Assembly (NCBI GenBank): GCA_015956445.1
Contig: WIUZ02000003.1
Location: 1,674,001-1,738,000, forward strand
Origin: Thelephora terrestris
Taxonomy: Eukaryota > Basidiomycota > Agaricomycetes > Thelephorales > Thelephoraceae
Direction of reading: 5' to 3'
Length of the DNA stretch: 64,000 nucleotides
Part shown: in pieces, positions 33,446 through 43,040 of the stretch
Layout of the letters: each line of letters starts with the position of its first letter
How positions within the stretch are numbered: position 1 is the stretch's first letter
Translations under genes and position numbers: made by a program
Notes under the pieces: model-generated
Databases searched by the model: none
Seen by the model: only the letters and a program-made list of their open reading frames with translations
What the model was told of the DNA's origin: nothing

Positions 33446-33702
33446 TTGGGTGTCAGATTAACCAAACAAATACAAGGCTGATGATGACAGATGCTCAACA
33501 CTGTCTTGGATTGTTGGGTCAGTAGGGTCGGAGCAGAGCTGTTTGTTTGCAGGGAGCTGGTTCCATTTTGTCATGGACAAAGACCCTCCTCCGTCAGTTG
33601 TCAGGGATTGGTTGTTGGGGATCAAGTTTTGCCTCGTTGTAGAAGCCACGTGAACTTGTAGGGTGAATGTCTCACTTGCCTTCCCACACACTGATTTTCT
33701 TG
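33446..33702. other. no gene seen
   Basis: About 255 bp between the B fragment and the start of C2 similarity. A 95-residue minus-strand frame here has no recognisable content. Confidence 0.4.
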
Positions 33703-33784
33703 AAAAATCAATGGGGCAAAGGGGGAACGACTTCCCTATATCCACCCAAAGTCTATGTGGTCCAAAACGCGATGGACGAGCGTT

Positions 33785-34398
33785 TGTCAGGGTTACCAGC
33801 CTAAGCTTGTTCTGATGTCAGAGGATCAGTGTTGGGGATGGAAAGGGGGTTGGAGGAGATGTCTAAGGAGGTGGTATGTAGGGGCAGAGGGAGATGGATG
33901 TGGGGATAGAGGGGTTTGTTCTCTTGATTGATACCTGTAACCAATGAGAAGATGTTAGGAGTGTATTGAAGGTTCACACTTCAGGCAATTGATTTGCCCA
34001 TCAAATGAATAAAAGGGTGAGAATAGAGTATGGTTTATACTCTGATATATTGAAACTAATGATAGTGATTACAAAGAAGATTGAGGATGGGAAAAGAGAA
34101 AGGTCTGAGACACCTTTCCTTATATATATTCCCATCCAACAAGTCACATGATACTATTTGGTACTGTTTGGACATCTATCTTTGGCCTTGTTTGGTTGTG
34201 CAACAAATCATGTGATAAGTCACATGATGGTTTCCCACACATAGCCTTGATCATGCTCCCATCACCTGACATATTCTGATCACCTGACACTCTCTGCTGA
34301 ACCACTTACTGCCCTCAGGCTGCTTTGATGGGTCTTGATGGCATGAATTTCATTAACTACCTGGCTGATCTTTTGTTCCCAGAAGTGGATTCGTGACA
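33785..34398 (-). mobile_element. short LTR-like element D
   Basis: A 614-bp element. In its own sense (minus) it starts TGTCACGAATCC and ends GGTAACCCTGACA. Flanks are GCGTT (33780-33784) and GTGTT (34399-34403), a 5-bp duplication with one C-to-T difference; C1 shows the empty site near 21650. It has a minus-strand TATATATAA near 34129 but no coding frame. The ends are those of family A, so it may be a short relative. Confidence 0.75.
34120..34129 (-). promoter_or_regulatory. TATA box of element D
   Basis: TATATATAAGG on the minus strand, followed by a pyrimidine-rich tract as in family A. Confidence 0.5.
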
Positions 34399-34697
34399 GT
34401 GTTCTCCGGTAGGTTGTCCAAATTCACAGCAGGAGTGCCGAGCCTCTATCTGACAAGTCCCTATCGTCGTCTGAGGGCAGATGTAAGAGCCCGAGGATGG
34501 TGCCTCAAACTGTTGCTTGATGAAGAGAGCGGCGAGGAACTCCTTTTCGTAAGTGCGTTCGCTGATTCTTGATGCAAGGCTGAGAGAGAGTGTGTCACGA
34601 ACACGTGACATAGTAGCCAAGATCACACAAATAATTCAAGACATTGGTCTCATTCGCAGTAATAAAAGTACAAAAGAGTCTAACCAATATTACAAAC

Positions 34698-35594
34698 TCA
34701 AACTAGGACAAAAGGATCTACATCGCAAGAACAGTCCTGGGAAAATGGGCAACGATGAGCGAAATGATGAGGGTTGTGTACGCTCTGAGGGCAAGACGAA
34801 TACACCCGAGTTACCGGGTCTTGCCAACACTCCCTACATCCCAATACATCATGGAACAAACTATCATGCATCTCCCGCTTCATGTCTGTCAAAGCCACGC
34901 TCACTAATGCGAACCCATAACAGTCCTGGAGACCCGCTACCTCCACTTTCAGCTTCATTCAAACCTGACGTGACTTGTCGGAGGGACGACAGTGTTGACC
35001 AGTATGAGTCATCAGATTCTTGCACTCTTTCTTCTTCTGGGTCCTCGCCACCATCTGACGGCTCAGAACAGGACTCCAAGGAGGGGACTGAGGAAGAAGA
35101 ACTCCCTGATCCTGGAAACGGCGGAGGGACGACAGGGGAGTGAGGAGCTGCATTGGTGCAGTACGCTCCATGGCACCGATGGCCGAAATATCGGAGGAGA
35201 GATTCCTGAAAGGGTTTCCAATGTTCCAAGGCAAAGTGAGAGAAGTCTTCATTGAGACTGTTAATGACGACATACATGACATCCATCCTCTTCTCCAACT
35301 TCAGGATCCTATCCTCCCTCTCTTTCTCCATGGTGTCCTGCATGGGAGTGACCCCTGGAGCCCATCGTCGAGTACGGTTGGGATCTTCGTACCCAGCTTG
35401 TTCCCAGAACTCGGCAGGAGCGTTGTGAGCCGTCAAGAAGTCGATTGTGACCTCATTGTCGTGAGCAATGTTGGCGGGGGAATCGTATAGGTGCTGCTCC
35501 ACGTTGAGAGGAACATCTGTCTCAAAGGACGGAGAGAAGTCGAAGGGTGGCAGCGGCGTTGAGCAGGGCGTTGTTGGCAGCGTAGGCAGACATA
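34698..35594 (-). CDS. antisense coiled-coil / Cys-His protein region of A3
   Basis: Blocks correspond to those of A2 and A4: FSPSFETDVPLNVEQHLYD, AEFWEQAGYEDPNR, the coiled coil EDRILKLEKRMDVMYVVI, YFGHRCHGAYC, and the overlapping Cys/His block (34958-34698) with GCRECWQDPVTRVYSSCP. It is nearly intact, with about one break. Confidence 0.55.
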
Positions 35595-36038
35595 GTAGTA
35601 GAAACGTTTGAAGAAGTGGAGTAGTGGTAATTGAGGGAGAGGAAAAGAGACGATGAGGGGAAAAGACCAATAATCCCCCTGGATTATATACAACTGACTC
35701 AATAGGAGGTCCAAAAGGGAAGACAATGAATCATTATCCATTCAAACCCCGCTTAGGATAAACGAACCCTTAGCCCCAATCACGATCCCATCAAATTCAG
35801 AGAAATCCCCATCACGCTTCTATTACCACTATGAAACGAGAGAAATCCCCATCGATCAAGAGAAATCCCCACTAGGCTTCTAAATGACTCATTCGCTATT
35901 GTTCCCCTATTTCGCACTCAATGTCGGTCGTTCTAAGTTCCCCTTCTCTGACTCATTCACCCTACCCTAAAGTACGCACAGACCACGTTGATCCCTGTTT
36001 GGTTCGTTGTAGAATTATGACTCCTGTAGAGGACTGGG

Positions 36039-36045
36039 TATATAA
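36039..36045 (+). promoter_or_regulatory. TATA box of A3
   Basis: TATATAA in GGGTATATAAGGAAGAGCG, 150 bp before the sense frame. Confidence 0.6.
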
Positions 36046-36195
36046 GGAAGAGCGTTCGCTCCTTTCTTTTCCCCATTCTCAATCTCTTCTGTACTCCTCT
36101 ATCAATACTCTCAATAAACAAAGTAAGCTGAGGAATCCTCCCCACGTCTTACTTCCTTTCTGACTCATTCAAAGCAGGAATTCTCCTGCCAGTGT

Positions 36196-36819
36196 ATGTT
36201 CAGTGCCCCCAATCCATTCCCCTCTACTAGCCCTATTCAACGTCTGGTTGTACCCGACACCAGGAGATCTATCTGGGAGTATAAGCTCATCAGAAGTCTT
36301 CAAGTAAACCAAACTACCGGTCTACTAACCCACTTCCCTTACTATCGTCCTTTTGCGGCTCTCGACTCCGGAGTTACCACTCCCCCTTTCCTCTTAGGAG
36401 CTGATCATCAATTCCTTTGGAATTCGGATCTCACTGGTAGTGTTCTAGCAACCGTCTACTTTAGTATAAGTCCAGCCTTCCATTTTCCTAACCCTCGCAT
36501 CCATCTTACCACTAACACCCATACCCACTCCCCTGCCATCATTGTCTTGTGGTGGGAGATCCCAACTGAATTACCATATTCAGTTTTAGAATACCTCGTC
36601 AGTTTCGAACGCCTCAGTGATCAAAACTTCGACCCGTTCATTCAACAACTGAGTCAATTCTGTCAAGACTACCACTCGGCCGTCCACCCTTATCAAACCG
36701 AGTCGCCACTCGCTCTTGATATTCCTCCTCCCCTCGTCTCCACACCCGGAACCCCTTTCAACACTCGACCAGACACTCCCTATCCGTCCTCTAATCCTCT
36801 AGCGTCCCCAGAACAGTAA
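36196..36819 (+). CDS. 207-residue sense protein of module A3
   Basis: Starts MFSAPNPFPSTSPIQ; includes FLLGADHQFLWNSD, LTGSVLATVYFSISPAFHF, PAIIVLWWEIPTELPY and QFCQDYHSAVHPYQ; ends NPLASPEQ. It has the same length and block order as in A1, A2 and A4. Confidence 0.7.
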   Translation: MFSAPNPFPSTSPIQRLVVPDTRRSIWEYKLIRSLQVNQTTGLLTHFPYYRPFAALDSGVTTPPFLLGADHQFLWNSDLTGSVLATVYFSISPAFHFPNPRIHLTTNTHTHSPAIIVLWWEIPTELPYSVLEYLVSFERLSDQNFDPFIQQLSQFCQDYHSAVHPYQTESPLALDIPPPLVSTPGTPFNTRPDTPYPSSNPLASPEQ

Positions 36820-37607
36820 GCAGGCCTACAACCCTGACAGAGAGGAGAGTGAATGTGTTCAAAGAGGCACTCGATAAGCTCTTCAGTGGCCTACAGCAAA
36901 TACACTGATGCTGCAAGGAGAAGAGGACTTCCTGAGATATCAAAGATAGGGAATCCTCAGCTACTCTACTGGTACCTATATAGGAGAGTGGCCAGGGCAG
37001 AGATAATCCTATCTAATAATAACTTGGAGCAAGGAAGGGCCGAGAGTAAGCCAGAACAATAAGCGGCCCGGAACATAGAATAGAAATTATAAAGGAATGA
37101 GTAATGGGTCAGGGTTTGTGAGAAAATAAGAAAGGGGTCATGACGTCGTGTGGGAAAGGAATGACAAAGGACAATATCACATGCGAATACTAACCAATAA
37201 GAAGACGATGCGTCAGCTCATTCGATCGGGATAACAAAAGACCGAGTGGGGCTTGAGTGGTGTAACCGTTGCCAGGACAAATGTATGGGGAGTCTGGACC
37301 GGGGAAACGATGGGCCGATCCAATGGCAAATAGGACGCAAGTGCTGACAAAGGTCGGATAAAGTGTAGTGCGAGCCAGCCATTGGATCCATCAAACTCCC
37401 TTCTTCCCAAACTAACATTACTGTCAGGAACATGGTATTTTTAAACTTTTTATAACACACTCTTTCTTCGAACTCTTCTTACCACTTCTTATGTTTTGAA
37501 TGCTTCACACTCCTTATCCTTCACACCAACCATTCAAAACACACAAACGCGCATACATTCACGGCAACACAGAACAACATGGCTATACTAATGCTTATAC
37601 AACGTCC

Positions 37608-40600
37608 TCAAAAGTCGACTCTATCTACGGCAGGCCTAAAGGTCATCAACTGTCCATCCCGGAGATCGTAGTGCTGGCCCCTCCTCGCAAGGACCTCTCC
37701 GAACATGGCATCACCATCTTCGGCACTCAGCTGAACGACTAGTTCAAGCCGATAGGAAGAGACTCCTTCGAGCGGACCGATCAGCCTCCCAGATGTCACC
37801 GAACTCTGGAACACCTGGTCCCACATCTCCATCACCGGGTGATTGCTCGGCAGCACTATCGATACAGTCGACGAGCGACCCTCCGTCTCCCTCGTCGGAC
37901 CCCTGGGTGGGATCCTGTCTTGCGAGTCGAAGCTGGTGGCAAAGCTGGATCTCCGACTCGACCTGTCAGTAGGGACGGTTGACCCGGTAGCGGAAGGATC
38001 GTCCCTCATCTCGCCCAGACTGGTCACCATCCGACTCAACTGGACACAGGTATGGGTTAGCCGAAGGAGCCATGCGATGAGCAACACGGCGTCGAGAGCG
38101 TTTGCAACGCTGCCCTGTTGTCACCGGACGTACCTCTATGGCCCTCGGAACATCTTCGGCCCGGTCAACCTCCATGACCTCATCTTCGATCTTGACCAGC
38201 TGACTGATCGGCTGCAACGGGCAACGCCAACAGTTCTCCTTGTCGGACTCGGCCAACGTAGAAGCCAGAGCCGGAGTCGGGACGGGAACCGAGTTCTCTA
38301 CCGGAGGCATCGCATAGGACGACGGGTTAGGCGATGGGAGTACCACCTCATCGGCATACTCCAGCTCGAACGGAACATCGGCAGTTCCCTGACCGACCAA
38401 TACCGGACCTTCCTTGCAGTTACAGGTCTTATCCTGTAAGGACGCGACCTGCGCAGTCAACACGGCCACCACGTCTTCGAGCTGTTCAGTCTAGAAGAAC
38501 CTCTCAGTCATTGCATAAACCTGCAAAGGCTGAAAGCACCTTTTCATCCCTTCTGGCCAGCGCCCCCTTGATATTATTGTCCCTGACCTTCAACCCGGCA
38601 ACCAACTCTTGATGGTTAGCAACCATCGCCTCCAACGCCTCATTTGTCCCCTGCTGGAAGGCGGCCAGAGTCTCCTTCATCAGAAGACCCTCCGCTGATA
38701 GACGAAGGACGTCTGCCTTCGCTTCCTTCACCTCGCGCTCCAATCGTTCAACCTAGGCAGTTTGGTTAGTCGAGAGTCATACTCGAATATCCAAACGGAG
38801 AACCTACCTTGCTCTCCCCCCCCCGAACGAGCGACCACAACAGCGTCGTAGAAGCGGTGGCATGGTGGACGGCCCGAGGAATGGTTGCCCCGTGCTCCAA
38901 CAACTCCTGATCGTAGATCCCCCTCTGCAGGGTGTACCAGAGCTCCTTCTTAATCGGATGCTCCAGCTCCCCGAACCTACCCCTCATCTGGAAGATCACC
39001 TTCTTGGCGATCATGGACCGGACCCAGAGCTCATTGTCCCAGGTCAACCCCATCAAATGTGGGATCGTCTCCCTGAGACGTTCGGCGTCCACCTCCTTGA
39101 CGATCTCCAAGATCTAGAAGCCGTTAGTTGGACATCAACGCCCAAAAGAACGGAACCTCTACCTAGAGGAAGGCGTTAGTGTCAGGGTTGTGGGCCTGCT
39201 TACTGTTTAGGGGACGCTAGAGGATTAGCGGATGGGTGAGGAGTATCGGGTCGAACTCTGAAAGGAGTCCCGGGTGTAGATGTGAGGGAAGGGGGGATGT
39301 CGAGAGTGAGTGGAGACTCGGTTTGATAGGGATGGAAGGGCGAGTGATAGTCTTGGCAGAACTGACTCAGTCGCTGAATGAAGGGGTCGAAGTCTTGATC
39401 GCTAAGACGTTCGAAGCTCACGAGATATTCTAAAACAGAATAAGGGAGTTCAGTTGGGATCTCCCACCACAAGACAATAATAGCAGGAGAGTGGGTGTGG
39501 ACGTTAGTGGTAAGATGGATGCGGGGATTGGGAAAATAGAAGGCCGGACTTATACTGAAGTAGACGGTTGCAAGAACGCTCTCAGTGGTGTCTGAGTTCC
39601 AAAGGAACTGATGATCAGCCCCTAAGAGGAATGGGGGAGTAGTGACTCCAGAGTCAAGTGCCACGAAGGGACGATAATAAGGGAAATGGGTAAGTAGACC
39701 GGCGGTTCGGTTTACTTGAAGACTCCTGATGAGTTTATACTCCCAGACAGATCTTCTGACGTCAGGTATAACCGGGCGTTGAATAGGACTGGTAGAGGGG
39801 AAGGGGTTTGGAGCTCTGAACATACACTAGCAGGAGAATTCCTGCTTTGATAGAGTCAGAAAGAAGTAACACGTGAGGAGAATTCCTCAGCTTACTTTGT
39901 TTATTGAGAGGGGTGCTAGTAGAGGAGTACAGAAGAGATTGAGAATGGGGAAAAGAAAGGAGTGAACGCTCTTCCTTATATACCCAATCCTCTACAGGAG
40001 TCATTATTCTACAGCGAACCAAACTAGGGTCAACATGGTCTGTGCGTAATTTAGGGCAGGGTGAATGAGTCAGAATGAGGGGACTTAGAACGATAGATGG
40101 TAATTATTAATATGGGAACAATAGGGGTCCAAGCTGATGGAAGCATTCGGGGATTTCTTGTGTTTCATGGTAGCAATAGAAGCGTGATGGGGATTTCCCA
40201 TGATCGATGGGGATTTCTCTGGATCAATGGTAGCAATAGAAGCGTGGTGGGGATTTCTCAGGGTTTGATGGGATCGTGATTGGGGCTAAGGGTTCGTTTA
40301 TCCTAATTGGGACTTAATGCATGATGTCTTATTGTTTTCCTTTCTTGGCATTCTTTTGAGTCAGTCGTATATAATCCAGGGGGATTATTGGTCTTTTCCT
40401 CCCATCGTCTCTTTTCCCACCCCACCAATACTACTACTACTTCTCCTCTCAAATTGTCTTTGCTACTATGTCTGCCTATACTGCCAACACCGCTCTGCTC
40501 AACGCTGCCGCCACCCCCTTTGATCTCTCTCCGTCCTTCGAGACGGATACTCCTTTCGTCGCAGAGCAACACCTTTACGACACTCCCGCCAACATCACCC

Positions 40601-41638
40601 ATGACAATCAGATTGCCGTGGACTTCTTGACCGCCCACAATGCGCCTGCCAAATTCTGGGAGCAGGCAGGGTATGAGGACCCCAACAGGACTCGCAGATG
40701 GGCTCCTGGAGTCACTCCAATGCAGGACGCGATGGAACAAGAGAGGGAGGACAGGATCTTGAAGTTGGAGAAGAGGATGGATGTCATGTATGTTGTCATC
40801 AACAGTCTCAATGAAGACTTCTCTCACTTTGCTTTGGAACACTGGAAACCTTTCCAGGAATCTCTCCTCAGGTACTTCGGTCATCGATGCCATGGAGCGT
40901 ACTGCACCGATGCAGCTCCTCACTCCCCCGTCGTCCCTCCGCCGTCTCCAGGACCAGGGAGTCCCTCTTCCTCAGTCCCCTCCTTGGAGTCCTGTTCCGA
41001 GTCATCAGTTGGTGGAGAGGACCCAGAAGAAGAGTCGCAAGAGTCCGATGACTCGTACTGGTCAATGTTGTCGTCCCTCCGACAAGTCATGGCAGGTTCG
41101 GATGAAGTTGAAGGTGGAGGTAGCGGGTCTCCAGGACCGTTATGGGTTCGCATTAGTGAGCGCGGCGTTGACGGACGTGAAGCGGGAGATGCATGATAGT
41201 CTGTTTCATGATGTGTTGGGGTGTAGGGAGTGTTGGCAGGATCCGGTAACACGAGTATACTCATATTGTCCCCAGAGCGTACATAACCCGCACCACTTCG
41301 CTCATCGTTGTCCATTCGCTCAGGATTGTGCTTGTGATGTGGACCTGTTTGTTCTTGTTTGAGTTTGTAGTTTTTATTAGTTCCCTTTGTACTTTTATAA
41401 CTGCGAATAAGACCAATGTCTTGAATTATCTGTGCGATTTTGGTTACTATGTCACGCGTTCGTGACAGTTAGTGCTAACACGAAAAGCTCTAGACCTCCC
41501 CCATACCTGATCATCCGTGGTATAGGGAGTCCCCGCCGCATTGGCATAGGTCTTGCGGGCGGCAGCACGGCGGTCAATACGGGAGATGGTGGAGATGCCG
41601 TTGGCGACCTTGTAGGTATGGTTGTTGGGGAAAGACAT
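37608..41638 (-). CDS. antisense coiled-coil coding region of B2, interrupted by A4
   Basis: Same blocks as B1: a first block at 41638-41447 (MSFPNNHTYKVANG), then 39110-38766 (LTWDNELWV, KKELWYTLQRGIYD), 38743-38504 (coiled coil LEREVKEAKADVLRLSAEG) and 38472-37608 (CNCKEGP, RSRRRVAHRM, end RPAVDRVDF). Module A4 (39180-41467) sits between the first and second blocks. Confidence 0.5.
39200..39823 (-). CDS. 207-residue sense protein of module A4
   Basis: Starts MFRAPNPFPSTSPIQ; includes TAGLLTHFPYYRPFVALD, FLLGADHQFLWNSD, PAIIVLWWEIPTELPY and HPYQTESPLTLDIPP. It is whole and preceded by a TATA box at 39982-39976 on the minus strand. Confidence 0.7.
   Translation of the reverse strand: MFRAPNPFPSTSPIQRPVIPDVRRSVWEYKLIRSLQVNRTAGLLTHFPYYRPFVALDSGVTTPPFLLGADHQFLWNSDTTESVLATVYFSISPAFYFPNPRIHLTTNVHTHSPAIIVLWWEIPTELPYSVLEYLVSFERLSDQDFDPFIQRLSQFCQDYHSPFHPYQTESPLTLDIPPSLTSTPGTPFRVRPDTPHPSANPLASPKQ
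39976..39982 (-). promoter_or_regulatory. TATA box of A4
   Basis: TATATAA on the minus strand, in the context shared by all A copies. Confidence 0.6.
40468..41362 (+). CDS. antisense coiled-coil / Cys-His protein region of A4
   Basis: The first block (40468-41196, 242 residues) starts MSAYTANTALLNAAATPF and has EQHLYDTPANITHDN, AKFWEQAGYEDPNR, the coiled coil EDRILKLEKRMDVMYVVI and YFGHRCHGAYC. The overlapping Cys/His block ends at 41362 with GCRECWQDPVTRVYSYCP, NPHHFAHRCPF and DVDLFVLV. It is whole and the best representative of the family in the window. Confidence 0.65.
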
Positions 41639-41993
41639 GTTGGTAAGATGTGGGGAAGTTGCTGGTGTTGCTGATCAAGGATGGCTCCAAGAAGACGTCC
41701 TTCTTATAGCCTAGATCGGTGATCCTTCACGTGACCTACCTCGACGAACCTCATTGGTCCGGGTCACATCAACTTCCGCCATTGTACCATCATCGTTGGC
41801 TTACTACATCAAGCTGACACCTCTGCCCGTGGGACGGCCTTGGAAGAACTTCGTTCCGGAACGCCTAGAATGCGCGCGCACTAAAAATAGGTCTCAAGAC
41901 CCTGATGACCCCTTTATGACATCATGAACCCCTTTTACGACCCCTCATGACCTTACGATTACGATCAACCCTGGACCCTGATCACACACGTGG

Positions 41994-42284
41994 ACAGTCA
42001 CATCACAGTCTCCTAACCGGAGGAAGGAATCACTGTTATTCGGAAGGAGTGCCTTAGACTCCTTTTGTTTAGCCAAGCGAATGTGGAAGTAGCCGTTAGC
42101 GGGAAACACCGGCGAATCTGTAATCCCTCATGTCCCATGAGTCTAGGCCCACGCTCCTCATGTTTGGACGCACATTGAGGTTGCCACTAGTCCGTGATGC
42201 TGTTACCGCCTGCAGACAACAAGGGATGCTGTATGGTCTCTATCTTTGGCCTCTCCAAAGGAAGCATCCAAGAAGATTTTCACC
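41994..42284 (+). other. variable cassette in B2
   Basis: Counterpart of B1 13657-13972 but unrelated in sequence, apart from the internal box ACAACAAGGGATG (42216-42228; here preceded by GCAG) and the following edge TGACCCTTGG (42285-42294). Confidence 0.65.
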
Positions 42285-42556
42285 TGACCCTTGGGTGTGA
42301 TCCCCAGGTACGAACTTTCATGACCCCATGCCCCTTTTTCTTTTAGGACTAGTGTTATCTTTACCCCTATGTTTCATGCGGACATTTGTTATCTCTTATG
42401 CAATCCTTCACATGCTAGTAAGGCCCTTTGTCCTTTATTCTCCCACGCATCATACTTGTTCGCTTCCCTTACTTAGCGTTCTCACACTCCTTATCTCCCT
42501 TTGTTTGGACTTGATAAGGGTATATTAGGGTATTGACGTCATGGCCACTCCTTTAG

Positions 42557-42562
42557 TATAAG
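42557..42562 (+). promoter_or_regulatory. TATA box of B2
   Basis: TATAAG in the same context as B1 (TTTAGTATAAGTAGCAACTG). Confidence 0.5.
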
Positions 42563-43040
42563 TAGCAACTGTGGCTGTATCGTAGTACCTTAGTTTTGTT
42601 ACCTCAGGAAATCCTCTGCCCTTCTCAGCCCAGTTGCAGTTAAGGACAAGTCAGAGTTTCTTGTTTGATCCAAGACATCCCCCATCTGCTCTCCCTCCCG
42701 CTCTGCGCGTCAACTGCGCCTCGTAACTATAGAACCCCAGCGTTCATATTAGAACACCTCGAGCGTCCAGTCGATCACTTGGTGGAGTCATCAATCCTGT
42801 TGTAGGGATAAACCTTCGCGTGTTAAACTGAACGAAGTACGGTTTAGGTTGGGTTTTTCTTTAGGATTTCGACCTGACTTGTAGTGACCTCAGACAACCT
42901 ACCGGAAGAATAGAGACGTGATCGTTCTCTCACAAGCTAGTTGGACTAGTGAGTACTCTGCAGAGTCGGCTCAGTGCACTGGTGGTTGTTGGGGTAGAGT
43001 GGCCCTGACAATTACCACCAAACAACCATTCCACTCGCCA

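Larger units (their letters stand above)
34593..36839 (+). mobile_element. LTR-like module A3
   Basis: Starts TGTCACGAACACGTGACA and ends CAACCCTGACA; flanks GAGTG (34588-34592) and GAGAG (36840-36844) are a 5-bp duplication with one difference in a GA-rich site. It is 2.25 kb long. The sense frame is whole; the antisense region looks nearly whole, with about one break. Inserted in C2. Confidence 0.8.
39180..41467 (-). mobile_element. LTR-like module A4 (reverse orientation)
   Basis: The minus-strand sense starts TGTCACGAACGCGTGACA (41467) and ends CAACCCTGACA (39180). There is a perfect 5-bp duplication GTTAG (39175-39179, 41468-41472). It is 2.29 kb long. Both coding parts look whole. It is the top layer of the C2 > B2 > A4 stack. 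Confidence 0.85.
37422..43010 (+). mobile_element. LTR-like module B2, split by A4
   Basis: Starts TGTCAGGAACATGG and ends AGAGTGGCCCTGACA, with a perfect 5-bp duplication ATTAC (37417-37421, 43011-43015). Without A4 it is about 3.3 kb and closely matches B1 except for the cassette at 41994-42284. The TATA is at 42557. It is inserted in C2 just upstream of the C2 coding region. Confidence 0.8.

Noticed and set aside
33446-33702. TGTCAGATTAACC at about 33451 as the left terminus of C2
   Set aside because: Its preceding five bases (TTGGG) do not match those after the C2 right end (TCAAT), and the following sequence does not match C1.
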